Positions 1-11,341 of a stretch of DNA of 64,000 nt are shown here, in pieces. A program made the position numbers and the translations under genes. The stretch lies in the NCBI GenBank assembly GCA_021292105.1, contig CM037870.1, forward strand, positions 17,911,087 through 17,975,086. The letters are read 5' to 3'. The notes under the pieces are model-generated. The model did no database searches and was not told the DNA's origin. It was given only the letters and a program-made list of their open reading frames with translations. This DNA comes from Anadara kagoshimensis (lineage: Eukaryota > Mollusca > Bivalvia > Arcoida > Arcidae). Each line of letters opens with the position of its first letter. Position 1 is the first letter of the stretch.

Positions 1-235
1 GTATTGATCGCCGTATATTTAGGGTGTATTCTCTGTTATGCAATACCGTTATAAATAAACCATATAAAATGAATTCAGTAGGGATTTTTGATACTTGATA
101 AGTTATATCCGATTTGGTATTTAACTTGATATATTTCAGTAAAATTACCCTTTGTATATCATCATGATTTCCTTATTTATGGTAAATATCTTGATTTATG
201 TGGTAAGGAATAGTATATCTTATTACATAAAATAT

Positions 236-1101
236 ATACTAGATACGTTGTTTATTGTACCAGTATTTTACTCTTTATTCCAAGAAACAAAACGTTTCCA
301 ATAAGGAATCGTGTAATATTTATAGAGAACCCTTTTCGAACTTAATTTTCATCAAATAACATAAAATATAAAGATACATTGTTTATAATAACTTATTTTA
401 CTCTGAATTCGAATAAACCAAAAATCTTCAATATAGAATCGTCAATGTTTAACGAGAATCCCTTTTCGAGCTTAATTTTCATCATATTTAATAAAACATA
501 CAATTACATTTTTTATACCTATATTATCCTTCTTTATTCGAAGAAAAAAATCTACAATATAAAACCGTCAAATATTAATAGAATCCTTTTTTAACTTAAT
601 TTCTATAATATATATGAAATATACACATACATGTGTATAATACCTATATTTTACTCTTTATTCAAAGACACAAAACTTTTAAATAGAGAATCGCCAATAT
701 TCATAAAAGAAACCCCATTTTAGCTTATTTTTTTCATTTAACATAAACTATATAGATACATTGTTTGTATACCTAATTCGAATAAACTAAAAAGCATCAC
801 TATAGAATCGTTCATATTTATACAGAATCCTTTCCCTAGCTTAATTTTCGTCATATTACATAAAATATATATACATTGTTTTTATGCCTCTATTTCACCC
901 CAAATTCGAATAAATCAAACGTCGTCAACATAGAATCGTCCAATATGTATAAAGAATCAGTTATTGTCATGTTACATAAAATATATATAAACATTGTTTT
1001 CATACCTATAGTTTAATCTTAATTCGAATAAACCAAAAATCTTGAATATAGAATCGTCCAATATATTAATAAAGAATCCTTTCTCAAGCTTAATTTTTAA
1101 C
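236..1101. repeat. Degenerate tandem array, ~7 units of 110-130 bp
   Basis: Successive units begin near 243, 372, 503, 626, 754, 870 and 990. Each carries the same ordered landmarks: 'ATACATTGTTT', then 'ATTCGAATAAACCAAA', 'ATAGAATCGTC', a 'CCTTTTCGAGCTTAATTTTC' block, and 'ACATAAAATATAT'. Units differ by many substitutions and short deletions, so the array is old. It is AT-rich and non-coding; a 71-codon open frame across it at 379-594 has no family resemblance. Confidence 0.88.
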
Positions 1102-2089
1102 TACTAGTACTACAATACAACTGGAGGTGATTACCGACTTATCTAACATTAAGATAATAAGGTGTTTTCCACTTGACTATCGATAAAACTTGCCAGTGTC
1201 TTGGAAATCATCGATCAGAGCGTTAGTATTTTATCCACACCAATGGTCTTGTATTCTTGATATCATTCATTAGTACATGTTGCGTATTTCTCAATACTAC
1301 ATTTCATTTCAAGGCGCACACCTTGCATGGACAAGATTGCATTTTTGGATTAGATGATTTTTCTCCTTCAAAGAATCCAGGTAAGAACAAATAACGACTT
1401 ATAGTTTTAATAATTTTATTTTTATTTTTTCGCAATTTAGAATTGAAACGCAAATAAGTTTATCTTATCATTTAGGGATATGAGGTTTGTGCTATTTTAT
1501 TTAAAACAAAAAATATGTATTTAGTCTTATCATTATCTATTGAATTTAAAGTGAAACATAGCATTATTAAACGTTACAGAAATACCTGAATATCGTTGCG
1601 ATTCATAAAAAAGGAAACTTTTAAATTTAAAATACTTTTGTTTAAATTCTGTTCATTCACATCCTCCTTAACTTTAACTAGATTTTTCAAGTAGGAACAA
1701 AGCTACGGATTTCAAAACTCTTGCACAACCAGTGCATCAATTTAATAAAATTATGCTTCGCCATTGTAACTCCAACTTCTTTATACCTGTTTCTATTAAT
1801 TTTATTAGATTTTCTTAAGTACATATTCCTGAAACAGTTCATTACATCATGCATAATATAATAAATATTTTAGCTATTTTTATTGTTTTTTTTGATATCT
1901 TGAATTTTGATGAAAATTATTTTAAAACATTAAATGCATGAGAATGTTACATTTTTTCTACCTCCCCCGAATAATTGCGTCGGTAAATAATACTTTAATA
2001 CGGTCGACCAGTGCATCAAATTATGTATACGTGAAATAATAACGAAGATTATATTCAATAAAGAATGAAAATAGTCTGTGCAATTTTAT
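1102..2089. other. AT-rich stretch with no recognised feature
   Basis: No open frame, tRNA-like box or inverted repeat of note is visible. A short phrase, 'ACCAGTGCATCAA', occurs at about 1729 and again at about 2008, too little to define a repeat. Confidence 0.5.
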
Positions 2090-2349
2090 CTTGCGTCTAC
2101 AGTTTTTCATACGAAGCCCAGCGACAAGCCAGTAACCTTGGATATTTTATCTACAATATATAATAGAATATACAATCTCGGCACAATCTGAAACGAAACT
2201 AGATGATTCAATTTCATGTTCCCATGTAACAGAATCTATTCAGTTTTCATTAACTTTTATGGTATTCATACTGAGTTCAAGTTCAACGTCTCCTAAAAAC
2301 CTCGTCATTTGCCAGAAAATTAAAATAGACAATCCTTTTTGTTACACAT

Positions 2350-2672
2350 AGCCACTATGAAAATTCAGTTGGTAGAGTGCTAGTTCCGTGTGTGGCTGAT
2401 GGGGGTTCGAAACCCGTCCGGGTCTGACCAAGAAATGAAAATAAGAAGCAACTGCTCTTTCGTTAAACAATCTGCATTTTTAAAAAGAAGTCATGGGGTC
2501 CTTCGAAAGTGACCATATACCTAGTTGTAATTTGCATGGTACGCTAGAGAACTGCCTCCGTATATTGCCATAAGCGTAATGTTAAGGTTCAAGTTTCTGC
2601 TATTTAACCTTAAATTTGTGACGTTTCGATATCAGTGAATTATTTTGCACGTAAAACCCAGTCAATCCATGA
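2350..2672 (+). mobile_element. tRNA-derived SINE (first family), inserted in a satellite unit
   Basis: The head reads 'CAGTTGGTAGAGTGCTAG' (degenerate A box) and 'GGGTTCGAAACCC' (B box). The SINE body follows, with 'GGTCTGACCAAGA', 'GGGGTCCTTCGAAAGTGACC' and 'GGTACGCTAGAGAACTGCC'. The 3' part has 'GACGTTTCGATATCAGTGAA' and ends at 'GTAAAACCCAGTCAATCC'. It matches the better-preserved copies at 56331 and 60426 along its length. It explains why the first ~740-bp satellite unit is about 320 bp too long. No clear target-site duplication remains. Confidence 0.85.
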
Positions 2673-3760
2673 ATCTGTTATTTAATATTGTACTAGTCTT
2701 ATATAACTTACATCAAACACTGAAGCAATATATCAAGTTAGAAACAGAGAAAGCATTGACAATAAATTGTCTTCAGATGTAAACTTACAAAAGTCCAATA
2801 TGACACTCACTTATATTTACGGAGAGTATAGTATAGCATACAAAGCGAGATAAAGAAACATGAACATTGAGGAAATGAACATAAAATATGAAGCCTCAGA
2901 GTGTTTCTTTTTCACCATTTAAGTTATATATACATGCTTTGAGTAATCATGTATCTGTTTAAGTTATATATAGCGTTTCATCGTATCGTATCTGCAGCAT
3001 AATTCTTGTAATCAATTCGAGTGGGTATTTCTTTTTTTGAAGACGGCAAGAATCAAACTATCTACGTTGGCTTTATAAGGATGTATTCTTGTAGTAATAA
3101 CGAAAATGATTATTCAAGATAATAAAAAGGGCGTTGTTTTAAATGACGATAAAGTTTTAATACATTAACTAGATTCAAAATCGAACGACAAGCAGTAACC
3201 TTGATCTTTATATATATGAAATATATATTATAGCCAATATATAATAGGATATACTATCTCAGCACAATTTGAAACAAGATAATTAAATTTCACGATCTAA
3301 TATAACTGAGTCGGTTTCATTAAGTTTTCTGGTATCAATGCTGAGTTTAAGTTCAAAGTCATCTTGAAATCTGCGTCATTGGTAAAAAAGAAAGTAGTTT
3401 AAACGTATAATTAATTTTTCGTATATGTATATTTATAACCATTCAGTCTGCTGATACACAAAATTAAAACAGATTTGTATAACTTAATATAGACGATAAA
3501 ACTGATTTATCTAGTTGAACAAAAAGAGAAATATTGGCGATAATGTGCCTACCCTCGTAAACCTCTTAAAGGACACTCATTAATATTTTATGAAAATTAC
3601 AATGTTAGCCGGGAAATGAAGAAACTCGAATACGTGGGTGAAACTCAACCCCGAGATATAATATAAGGAATCACAACAAATAATGCTTTGTTTTATTTTT
3701 CCTTGACATTTTACAGTTCTTTTTACACTATTTGAGTACACATATGTCTGTTACAATAAT

Positions 3761-4079
3761 ATATTGTGTCTTATCAAAACGAGAGGTCTTTCGTAGCTGC
3801 AACTTTATTCCAGTTATTAAACTGTGTGTTTCTGAACACAGCATTATCTTTTGGTGTATGTAAGAACAAAAGCCTACCCTAACATTATAATTTCATAAAC
3901 CTGCAGTTACAAATATTTAACGAATATATTGTGTCTTATCGTAATGAAAGGTCTTCCGGACCTGCAACATGATTCTAATGATTAAACCGTGCGTTTCTGA
4001 GACATAGCAATATATTTTGTTGTCGGTAAGAATCAAAGTCCTACCTTGACATTTTTATTTTATAACCTGGATAATAACC
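3761..4079. repeat. Internal ~160-bp tandem duplication within satellite unit 2
   Basis: Segments 3761-3917 and 3918-4079 align throughout: 'ATATTGTGTCTTATC', then 'GAGGTCTTTCG' against 'AAGGTCTTCCG', then 'GTGCGTTTCTGA', and finally 'GTAAGAA..AAAG.CCTACC'. Units 1 and 3 of the larger array have this segment once. Confidence 0.8.
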
Positions 4080-4899
4080 AGGACGGTATTTCATTATAAT
4101 AAAAACAATCTTTTAACAAATTAAATTGAACAAAGGAAAGCAAAAAAGTAACGTTTCTAGTTACATCTTCAATATTAAATAGGATATATTATCTCAAACC
4201 AATTTGGAATAAGGAGATTCAATTTCATGATTCTATGTAACTTTGAAATTCTCAGTTCCATTAATAATATGATATCAATGCTAAGTTCAAGTTCAAAGTC
4301 TTCTTCAAACTGCGTCATTGGCAGAAAAGGAAACTAGTTTAAACGTATAGATCATTATAGTTTAATTTTTGTTTATTGTAAATTTGCATAGTTGCAGTGT
4401 TGTAAAATTAACACTGGTATTATATGTAATATGTTAAGTTAGACAAATAGAGAAGCATTGATGATGTGTCTGCAGAAGTAAACTTAAAATAGTTTAATTT
4501 GACACTAATAACTAGTATATAAAAAGAACAACGTAAACCGAAAAATGAAGAAACACAAAGTTAAGCAAGCTTAAAACAATATATAGACTAGCATTACAAG
4601 AATCACAATAAATGGTATGACTATGATGATTCGTCAACATTGTCCGTGGTGTTGTATGATTCTTAGGTATATACACATGTGTTGATCACACATGTATCTG
4701 TTAAAATAATATATTGCCTTTAATCGAAACGTAAGATCTTCTGGAGTTGTTGCTACATGATTGTAGTAATTAAAATTGATGTTTTCGAACAAAGCAATAA
4801 CTTTTCTTAGAGTCGGTAAGAATAAAACTCTCAACCTTAGTTTCAGAATGTTGTATACTTGCAATAATAACAAATATGGTATTTTATTATTATAAAATG

Positions 4900-5222
4900 G
4901 AATGTTTAAAATAACATAAATTTTGAAGTAACTAAACTACAAAACTAAACCATACAAGCCGTTTTATAAATACACAGTCCCACTTCCAAAGTAAATACCG
5001 TTTCTTCAAAATGTCACAAATTTATTAATTTCCGAACAATTTGACTGAATTGGATTTCAAATGCAGGAAAGTGAACAATAACATTGTTTTAGAATGGCTT
5101 TTCCTATTTTGAGTAAAATATTTATTATAACATTTATCCGAATTGCATCAAAACTCTAATCAGTATGTTTATGAGGTTTTTTTCCGGATTTTCACTGCCC
5201 TTTTTAAAATGTAACAAATGAC
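4900..5222. other. No recognised feature between satellite units 3 and 4
   Basis: AT-rich sequence without resemblance to the flanking units. It may be an insertion that displaced the first half of unit 4. Confidence 0.4.
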
Positions 5223-5227
5223 ATAAT

Positions 5228-5438
5228 TTAAGTGTCGGCTCATGGATCACAGCACCTCTTAGCACCTAGGTTTGAATCTAACTCTGGGGTGATCCGAGTG
5301 TAAGAAAGTTTGTCAGCTGGCTTACGAAAGGTCAGTGATTCTATCCGGACTCTCCGATTTCCTCCACCATTCTAGAACTAAACGCTTTGATATTATTGAA
5401 AGAGTCTTGACCGTGACGTAAAACATAATTGCTCCACC
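5228..5438 (+). mobile_element. Second SINE family (family B) copy
   Basis: The order 'GGATCACAGCACCTC', 'CCTAGGTTTGAATC' (B-box-like), 'AAAGTTTGTCAG', 'TTACGAAAGGTCAGTG', 'CCTCCACCATTCTAGAACTAA', and the tail 'GAC.GTAAAACATAATT' is shared with the copies at 15171 and 16413. It sits in the gap before satellite unit 4. Confidence 0.8.
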
Positions 5439-6048
5439 CCACTTTTAGCGAAAAAGCTAAATACGGGTTTAAGAGCAAAGACCATCTTTCGAGCCAAAAT
5501 CTACAAATTTTTGTACAAGGGTTTGTAAATCGTACAGTTATACATCAATACAATGATATATATACAATTGGTCTTTTTGTATGCAAAATGATACCCGTCT
5601 TGTATATCTTACAGCAGACATAGAAATTGATATATCAAGTTTAAAAAATAGAGAAAACATTGGTGATAATTAGTCTCCAGAAGTAAAAAAGTGTAACTTG
5701 ACACTCGTTGGTACAACGTATTAAGGGCAATGAAGATACATGATTCCGTAGAGGGAATGTAAACCCAATGTATCATATGAGGAAATCAGAACACATAGAC
5801 CAATTGTTATTCGCTAAGATCGTTCTTGATATTGGACCATTCTTATGTATCAACTTTTTATTATACACACATCTTCCCTTATTACTACAGGACTTACGAA
5901 CCTGATACATCATTCTAGTAATTCGATTGTTGATAAAGATTCCTTTGCGGAATTGACAAGAATCGAAATCCCGACGTTGGCATTATAATTGGTTTGATAT
6001 ATTTTATTGTAGTCGCATAAATTAAACGAATTGATAAAAAGAAACATA

Positions 6049-6212
6049 AACCAGTTTAATTTCACAGCACTAGACGACCGTTTCGCATCAGTAGTGCTTG
6101 TACAAAAATTTTTCCAAAATATATCTTACCAAATTGGACCAACATTGTGGAGTGATTTTTGTACATATGTTGAAAAGATATCAAAAGGACCAAAATAAAT
6201 TTTACAACACTT
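6049..6212 (+). repeat. Family C dispersed repeat
   Basis: It begins 'ACCAGTTTAATTTCACAG' and continues 'CACTAGACGACCGTTTCG', 'CATCAGTAGTGCTTG', and 'ATGTTGAAAAG' before 'AAAGGACCAAAATA'. The same order recurs at 20371, 44085 and 59671 on this strand and at 42583 and 45073 on the other strand. All copies begin at nearly the same base, which suggests a real element terminus. Confidence 0.75.
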
Positions 6213-6535
6213 AGATAATAAAATGATGATAATACGTTAAACCCTGTAACATAACAAAAAAGTGACAACAAGCCTGTCATAAACGTTTTAGAAATTAAAA
6301 TAGACAAGTACCTGAACTAAAAAATGAGCTCATGATTAAGTGTCACAAAATATAGGTCAAGATCTTTATCGTCTATATTTCCGGTTTGATTTGAGATGTT
6401 CAAAAACTACTTCCGGAATAGTCAGTTGGCAAGAAAAGGATTTTTAAACGACATCATAAAGTGCCATTAAAATGGCAACCGGATCACGAACCTTTTACGG
6501 AACTGACAAATACCAATTGAATAAGAAAGTAGTGA

Positions 6536-6638
6536 AATCAAAAACAAACATACTAATCCATGTCCGAATCAAAGCAAAAACTTTGGCACTGACAAGTCAG
6601 GTTAGACAAGTGACCTTCCACCAGGGAAGTAAGGCCGA
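6536..6638 (-). repeat. Family A dispersed repeat, 5'-truncated
   Basis: On the minus strand it reads from 'CTTCCCTGGTGGAAGGTCAC' through 'CTGACTTGTCAGTGCC' and 'TTCGGACATGGATTAGTATG', ending at 'TTTGTTTTTGATTTC'. Only the last ~100 bases of the family are present. Confidence 0.85.
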
Positions 6639-7031
6639 AATAAGAAATATTGTTGTAACATGCAAACTCTTGTTCAACTGTAAGCATGCGTTATAAATCA
6701 TATATGTTTGATTTTCAAAGTTGTGAATATTTGCTTATTAATTTCAAGACTGACAAACTTCCTGGAATAGAACATAACTCTGTCTTAAGTCTTAAGTAAT
6801 AAAACAGAAACCATCCTTTTAAAAGACTAGTAAATTTGTAATATCCGTGTGTTAAAATCTCATGTAGGATTTTAAACGTATCATTAATGTATCTTAACAT
6901 TCAGTTGTCACGCTTTCTAAACGTACATAATCTGCTTCATTAAAGCCGTATAAATGCTAGTTCCAATCTCAATAACAATATATTCCAGACGTTCATTAAC
7001 AAAACACGTTGTTGGAGAGGACCATATGTTT
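6639..7031. other. No recognised feature
   Basis: AT-rich sequence with short open frames only; no repeat of the window is recognisable here. Confidence 0.4.
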
Positions 7032-7168
7032 CTCAAATGGTGGGAGTGAAACAAATAGTTCCGAAAAGCTAAAGTGCAAAATGCTTCGACATCTTTATTT
7101 TTAAAATGGTGGTAGTCAGTGCAAGAGTTCCGGAAAGTTAAAGTGCGAAATGCTCCGACGTCGTTTTG
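7032..7168. repeat. Two-unit tandem duplication, ~72 bp
   Basis: Both units contain 'AAATGGTGG.AGT', 'AGTTCCG.AAAG.TAAAGTGC' and 'AAATGCT.CGAC.TC'. The second unit is slightly shorter. Confidence 0.7.
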
Positions 7169-7808
7169 CTATAAATATATTGAAACCTTAATGGAATCCA
7201 AACATTAAGGTCCAGTCCCTTCTAAAGATCCTTATAGAATATGTAATACAATACAGTAAGACCGGGTGTCTCGGAAGGAAAATCGTAAGTGACAGATGAA
7301 CAACTTAAAAAAAGTTGGTATAGACCATTTGCCAGTTCCATGAAAGATTCAATGCCCGGTACGATTTTTTCTGGTTCTCTATGGCGTCACAAGAGAAAAC
7401 CCCGTGTTTGACAAGCAGTTATTATTGGAGTAGGTTTTGTCTGGTCTGTCGCTTACGACAAAGATCATGTGACCGGCCCCACAGGAAAATTGGGAAATCC
7501 AATATTGATAATACTGAGAATGCATTACAATTGAACTGAAGCACATTTGTGTTAATCTTTTGATTAAATTAATCAAGCTTAAAAAAACTGGGGTTTGTCC
7601 TTTGATGTTCATGAGATATGTTGTGATTTCATTTCGTATTAGCATTGAATCGGGTCGTAAATCATTTACTAAGTAAAACCATGGTTAGGAATATAAGTAA
7701 TGCTATCTATAAATAACCTTACAAATGTTTTTAATACACTACTGTCACATGTTACATAATGTATTAGAAATGATCGATGAAAAAAGCTAACCTTTCGATT
7801 AGGTAGTC

Positions 7809-7893
7809 TTAATTTTGTTCACGTACCAGGTGTAGCTAGCTTGGCTAGGCGATTACTCTTTCGGAGCACCCGATCTCAATTCTTTGGTGAAAT
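7809..7893 (+). repeat. Family A fragment (middle part)
   Basis: It carries the family landmarks 'GGTGTAGCTAGC', 'GATTACTCTTTCGGAGCACC' and 'TTTGGTGAAATTC'. It stops where a foldback element begins at 7893. Confidence 0.75.
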
Positions 7894-8110
7894 TCTAATT
7901 GACATATCGCTGACCACGCCCACAATGTCCCGACAAAGGGTCGACATACTTAAATTACACGCAAAAAGAATGAAAACTGGGCCTAAATTGTGCCGTTTAA
8001 TGACGTCACTGACACTAGAACGACATTTGTTGCCGTGACGCTGCTTTGGTATCGTAATGGCGGCCAGTGTCGGAACATTGTGGGCGTGGCCGGCGATACG
8101 TCAATTGTTT
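7893..8110. mobile_element. Foldback / MITE-like element with ~38-bp inverted ends
   Basis: Positions about 7895-7935 ('AATTGACATATCGCTGACCA', then 'CGCCCACAATGTCCCGACA') are the reverse complement, with a few mismatches, of about 8067-8107 ('TGTCGGAACATTGTGGGCG', then 'TGGCCGGCGATACGTCAATT'). The interior has no transposase sequence. No clear target duplication is visible. It is more GC-rich than its surroundings. Confidence 0.72.
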
Positions 8111-9820
8111 TACATACTTTGCCATTTTCACATTCTTTTTTTATTGTTGTTAGGTTAGTGATTTCACTTATTTGTACATGACTTGGCATCTTTGTTGTCC
8201 CATGATAGTACTTTCATGCGGTTAAAACCACTATCTTCAGCAGACAGTTCCGCAAACCTTTTATTTACGGTCGCCATTTTGGTAGGTGTTTACTTTGGAA
8301 ACAGGGGATGTAACTTTAACAAACTCGATATGAGCCCATTACTTTTGCCCGGGCGGCTATTAACGGACTGACACTGGGTTGGACATGTGATTCAATCTAG
8401 ACAATCACTTGAATAGATTTTAGTCAGAGGTAGGGTAATTAAATTCATTTTTATGAAAGTAAAAAGAACCTAATATTTCAAACCATTGGTATTACAATCT
8501 CAGTTGTAGAAATATATATGTTGGTACCATCACGGCAAAAATATTTATTAAAAGCTGATTTCAATTACGTCCGTAATATCGCTTATTAATCAGGATGAAT
8601 GGTGTTTACGGGAAATCTTAATAGTTTGTGATAAGGAATATCCCTTTAATCAGACGATGTCCAAGAGTCCAGAGATCAGTTTGCGTGCTAAGAAGACGAT
8701 GTTTTTGTAAGAATTGTGATTGATCACACCTTGATGTATATCAAGATAAGTATATGACAGATGTAAAATGTTAAATCCCGCTGTCTGTCCATCTTAAAGG
8801 AAATTGAACCAGGGTCCCTTAAATGTAAATAATTGTAGCTTATATCCTTTTCTGTCGATAGTGTCACATTTCATATATGTTTTATATAAGATCGGGCAAT
8901 AAGCAGCAAATGAACTTCAGACCTTTCGATTTTTAGTAACAAAAATATATGTCATCATCTCTGGGACAACAATTTTCCGTTTTTCATTAATATATATTCA
9001 ATAACTTTATTAAACGGTAGTCTCCAGAAAAAATTCAGACCTTTGAACTTTTAATATATTCAACCCTTAATATAAAGTGCTAGGGTTTTCGTTAATTGAG
9101 GTGAAGGAAATTATGATGCCATAATTAAGACCCAATCCTCGTCTAAGGCCAGAAATTTTACATTCAATGGTCACATCAAGAATTTATCTTGTCTTGTTTT
9201 TCTTCTTCATTTATTGGAATTATGTTTCTTTTGCATCGGCTTTCGCAAGAACCTGTTGCTTTTAGCTGCAAAATGCGTTTTTCTATTTTATAGTTCCCCT
9301 ATAACTTATACACTTAAAATCGCATACATATAATTTATAATATCCTTCAAAAGTATCTCTCGTTAACCCCCTAAGGTTATTACAGCAGAGCAATAAATGC
9401 GCTTGCAGCATTAGCTTTGAGATGGAGATGATTTATATATAAAATGTGAAATCTATCAGAACATGTAACGGAGACTTGATAAATTACGAACATTCATAAA
9501 TATGCTTTATTTGAACAATTTTCTGGAGTCTCTGGTGATGTAGTTTTAGACTAGTACGTCAATTTTGATCAACCTTACATTAGCCAGTAAGATATATTTC
9601 GGTAAAAAACAAGAATCCCTTATTTCTATAATGATAAATCATTTGTTCTGTCCTGGAATGGAGACTGCACTTTTCAAATATAACAGTGAAGATTAATCTT
9701 TGTCTATTAGCAAAGCAATTAGTTTCGTTGTACACGCTCATAACAAATGTTTAAAATTTCATTCTAGCATTTAAATGGTACTTTGTCAAAATACTTTTGA
9801 CATATTAGTATATAATTAGT
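8111..9820. other. No recognised feature
   Basis: AT-rich sequence. A 25-base phrase at 9395-9419 ('AAATGCGCTTGCAGCATTAG', then 'CTTTG') recurs with two differences at 52046-52070. Confidence 0.4.
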
Positions 9821-9821
9821 A

Positions 9822-10064
9822 TACCCCCGCAAACTAGTAGGAATCACTATGTCTGTATGTCTGTCCATCCGTGTTTAATCGTGCCCGGGCCATATCTCAT
9901 AGCTGTTTTGGACGATGGTCATACAACTTCACATAAATAATATCCATGGTCTAAAGGTGTGACATGACCTTGAACCAAGGTCATATCGTAAAGGTCAAGG
10001 TCACGGGAAAACATTAAATGTTGGGGCGGGGGCATTTGGCTCTCAAGAGACAGTTCTAGTTATA
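9822..10064 (+). repeat. Dispersed 'CCCCCGC...GGTCAAGGTCA' repeat
   Basis: It starts 'AGTATACCCCCGC', continues 'TATGTCTGTCCATCCGTG' and 'CATGACCTTGAACC', then 'AAGGTCAAGGTCACG', and ends near 'GGCGGGGGCATTTGGC'. The first and last blocks are short inverted complements. I recall this layout as a common dispersed repeat of bivalve genomes; its mechanism of spread is not clear from the sequence. Confidence 0.75.
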
Positions 10065-10109
10065 TGTGTCCACATATGCTCCCCTATTAACCTGTATATT
10101 GCATTTGGG

Positions 10110-10285
10110 AAATCAGTCAACTAATCAACTAAAGACCAAGTTTACGGCATAGGTTGCAACCTTCTCAGGGCAAGTTCTAATGTTTTCACTTGTCGAAGGT
10201 TTGGACCTTGGTTTCCTCCAACATGCCTTAACTCGACGCTTTGATATAAGTGGCGGTATCTTGCCTGAGGCGTAAAACAATCTTA
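10110..10285 (+). mobile_element. Family B SINE copy, degenerate
   Basis: The 3' half is recognisable: 'TTCACTTGTCGAAGGTTTGG', 'GGTTTCCTCCAACATGCC', 'CGACGCTTTGATATAAGTGG', and the tail 'GAGGCGTAAAACAATCTTATT'. The tRNA-like head is badly decayed. Confidence 0.7.
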
Positions 10286-11085
10286 TTCTAAAGCTAGAAT
10301 GAAATGGAGCTTTACGCCAAATTATTTTTACGCTTCTAACGAAGCGGTTACACCTTTGATGATGAAAGAAAACAAAAACAGTTTACTTACAAGGAGAATG
10401 CGACCCACCTTTGGGAATCAACCAGAAATAACAAATATCTATGTGGATTTTACAATTTCCCGGCCAAATAGATTCTGAATCGTATGATCACTCTTTCACC
10501 GTGGACCCATTGAGTTGATGAAGTACGCGCAAAATTCTAATTGACGAAATTGCAAAGACCGCGTTTATGAGCTTTGAAAATAAAACAAGAGATTGTTTGG
10601 TTAGGAAAAAAGAAAAAGAATTCACTGTAAGTATTAATATCTCACCATTTTAAAATAAATAAAGAATTACCTATAACAAGATATACCAAGGAGTATAACT
10701 TAACTATTAATTTATGTTTCCATAGTAACTTAGATGCAACTGAGAATTAAATGTGCTTTATTCATTTAATTATTTTAAAACAAATTAAAATATTTTTATT
10801 AGACTATCGGTATATTAAACAGCATCTTGGCTTCTTATATTTTCTTTATCGTTATCCAATATCAAGATACATTATAAATATATATATTGGGTCTTAATAC
10901 CATTATATTTTAGGTCAATAACACTGCTCTACTTATTTTTATCCGTTTCAATTAAAATATACTATGGTTTCTATGAAATTTAATTAGCTTTATCAAATAA
11001 AGCATTATAGAGAACTGTAATCATCTTCTGTCCGTGATATTGGTTTTATATCTTTCGACTGTACAAATTATCTACAGAAACTTTA
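10286..11085. other. No recognised feature
   Basis: AT-rich with short poly-A/T runs; nothing else seen. Confidence 0.4.
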
Positions 11086-11341
11086 TTATACCCCCGCTTA
11101 AAAAGTGGGGGTATATAGTGATAGGGGTGTCTGTCCGTCCTTCCGTTACACCTTTGGGTACCTATCTCTTATCCGCAACTCCTCCTAAACCCTTCAATGG
11201 ATTTTCATGAAACTTTCATACAATCTTTGTGATATAATGTAGATGTGCACCTCCTATTTAAAAATTTGATCCGATGGATTTTTTATGTGGGCGGAGCGGC
11301 GGGGGTATTTTTGTGAGCTTGTGGCTTACAGTTTTTCTAGT
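11086..11341 (+). repeat. Dispersed 'TATACCCCCGC' repeat
   Basis: It opens with a hairpin in which 'TATACCCCC' pairs with 'GGGGGTATA' across an 11-base loop. It continues 'GTCTGTCCGTCCTTCCGTTA', 'CACCTTTGGGTACCTATCTC' and 'CAATGGATTTTCATGAAAC', and ends 'GCGGCGGGGGTATTTTTGTG'. A minus-strand relative lies at 55540-55665. Confidence 0.82.

Larger units (their letters stand above)
2090..6025. repeat. Old tandem array of ~740-bp units
   Basis: Three nearly complete units (about 2090-3140, 3165-4110 and 4150-4890) and one partial unit (5595-6025) share ordered landmarks. These are a 5' block with 'AATAGGATATA.TATCTC' and 'CTGAGTTCAAGTTCAA.GTC', then 'TGCGTCATTGGCAGAAAA', then an 'AAGCATTGATGATGTGTCT' block, and finally 'GGTAAGAATCAAA..C' before 'ACCTTGACATT'. 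Removing the SINE in unit 1 and an internal ~160-bp duplication in unit 2 brings all full units to about 730-785 bp. Unit 4 lacks its first half. No unit carries a conserved open frame, so this looks like a complex satellite or a segmentally duplicated non-coding sequence. Confidence 0.82.

Noticed and set aside
7240-7520. Possible coding or dispersed-repeat segment with 'GACCGGGTGTCTCGGAAGG' and 'GTCTGGTCTGTCGCTTACGA'
   Set aside because: It looks somewhat repeat-like, but I could not match it to another copy in the window or to a protein in any frame.
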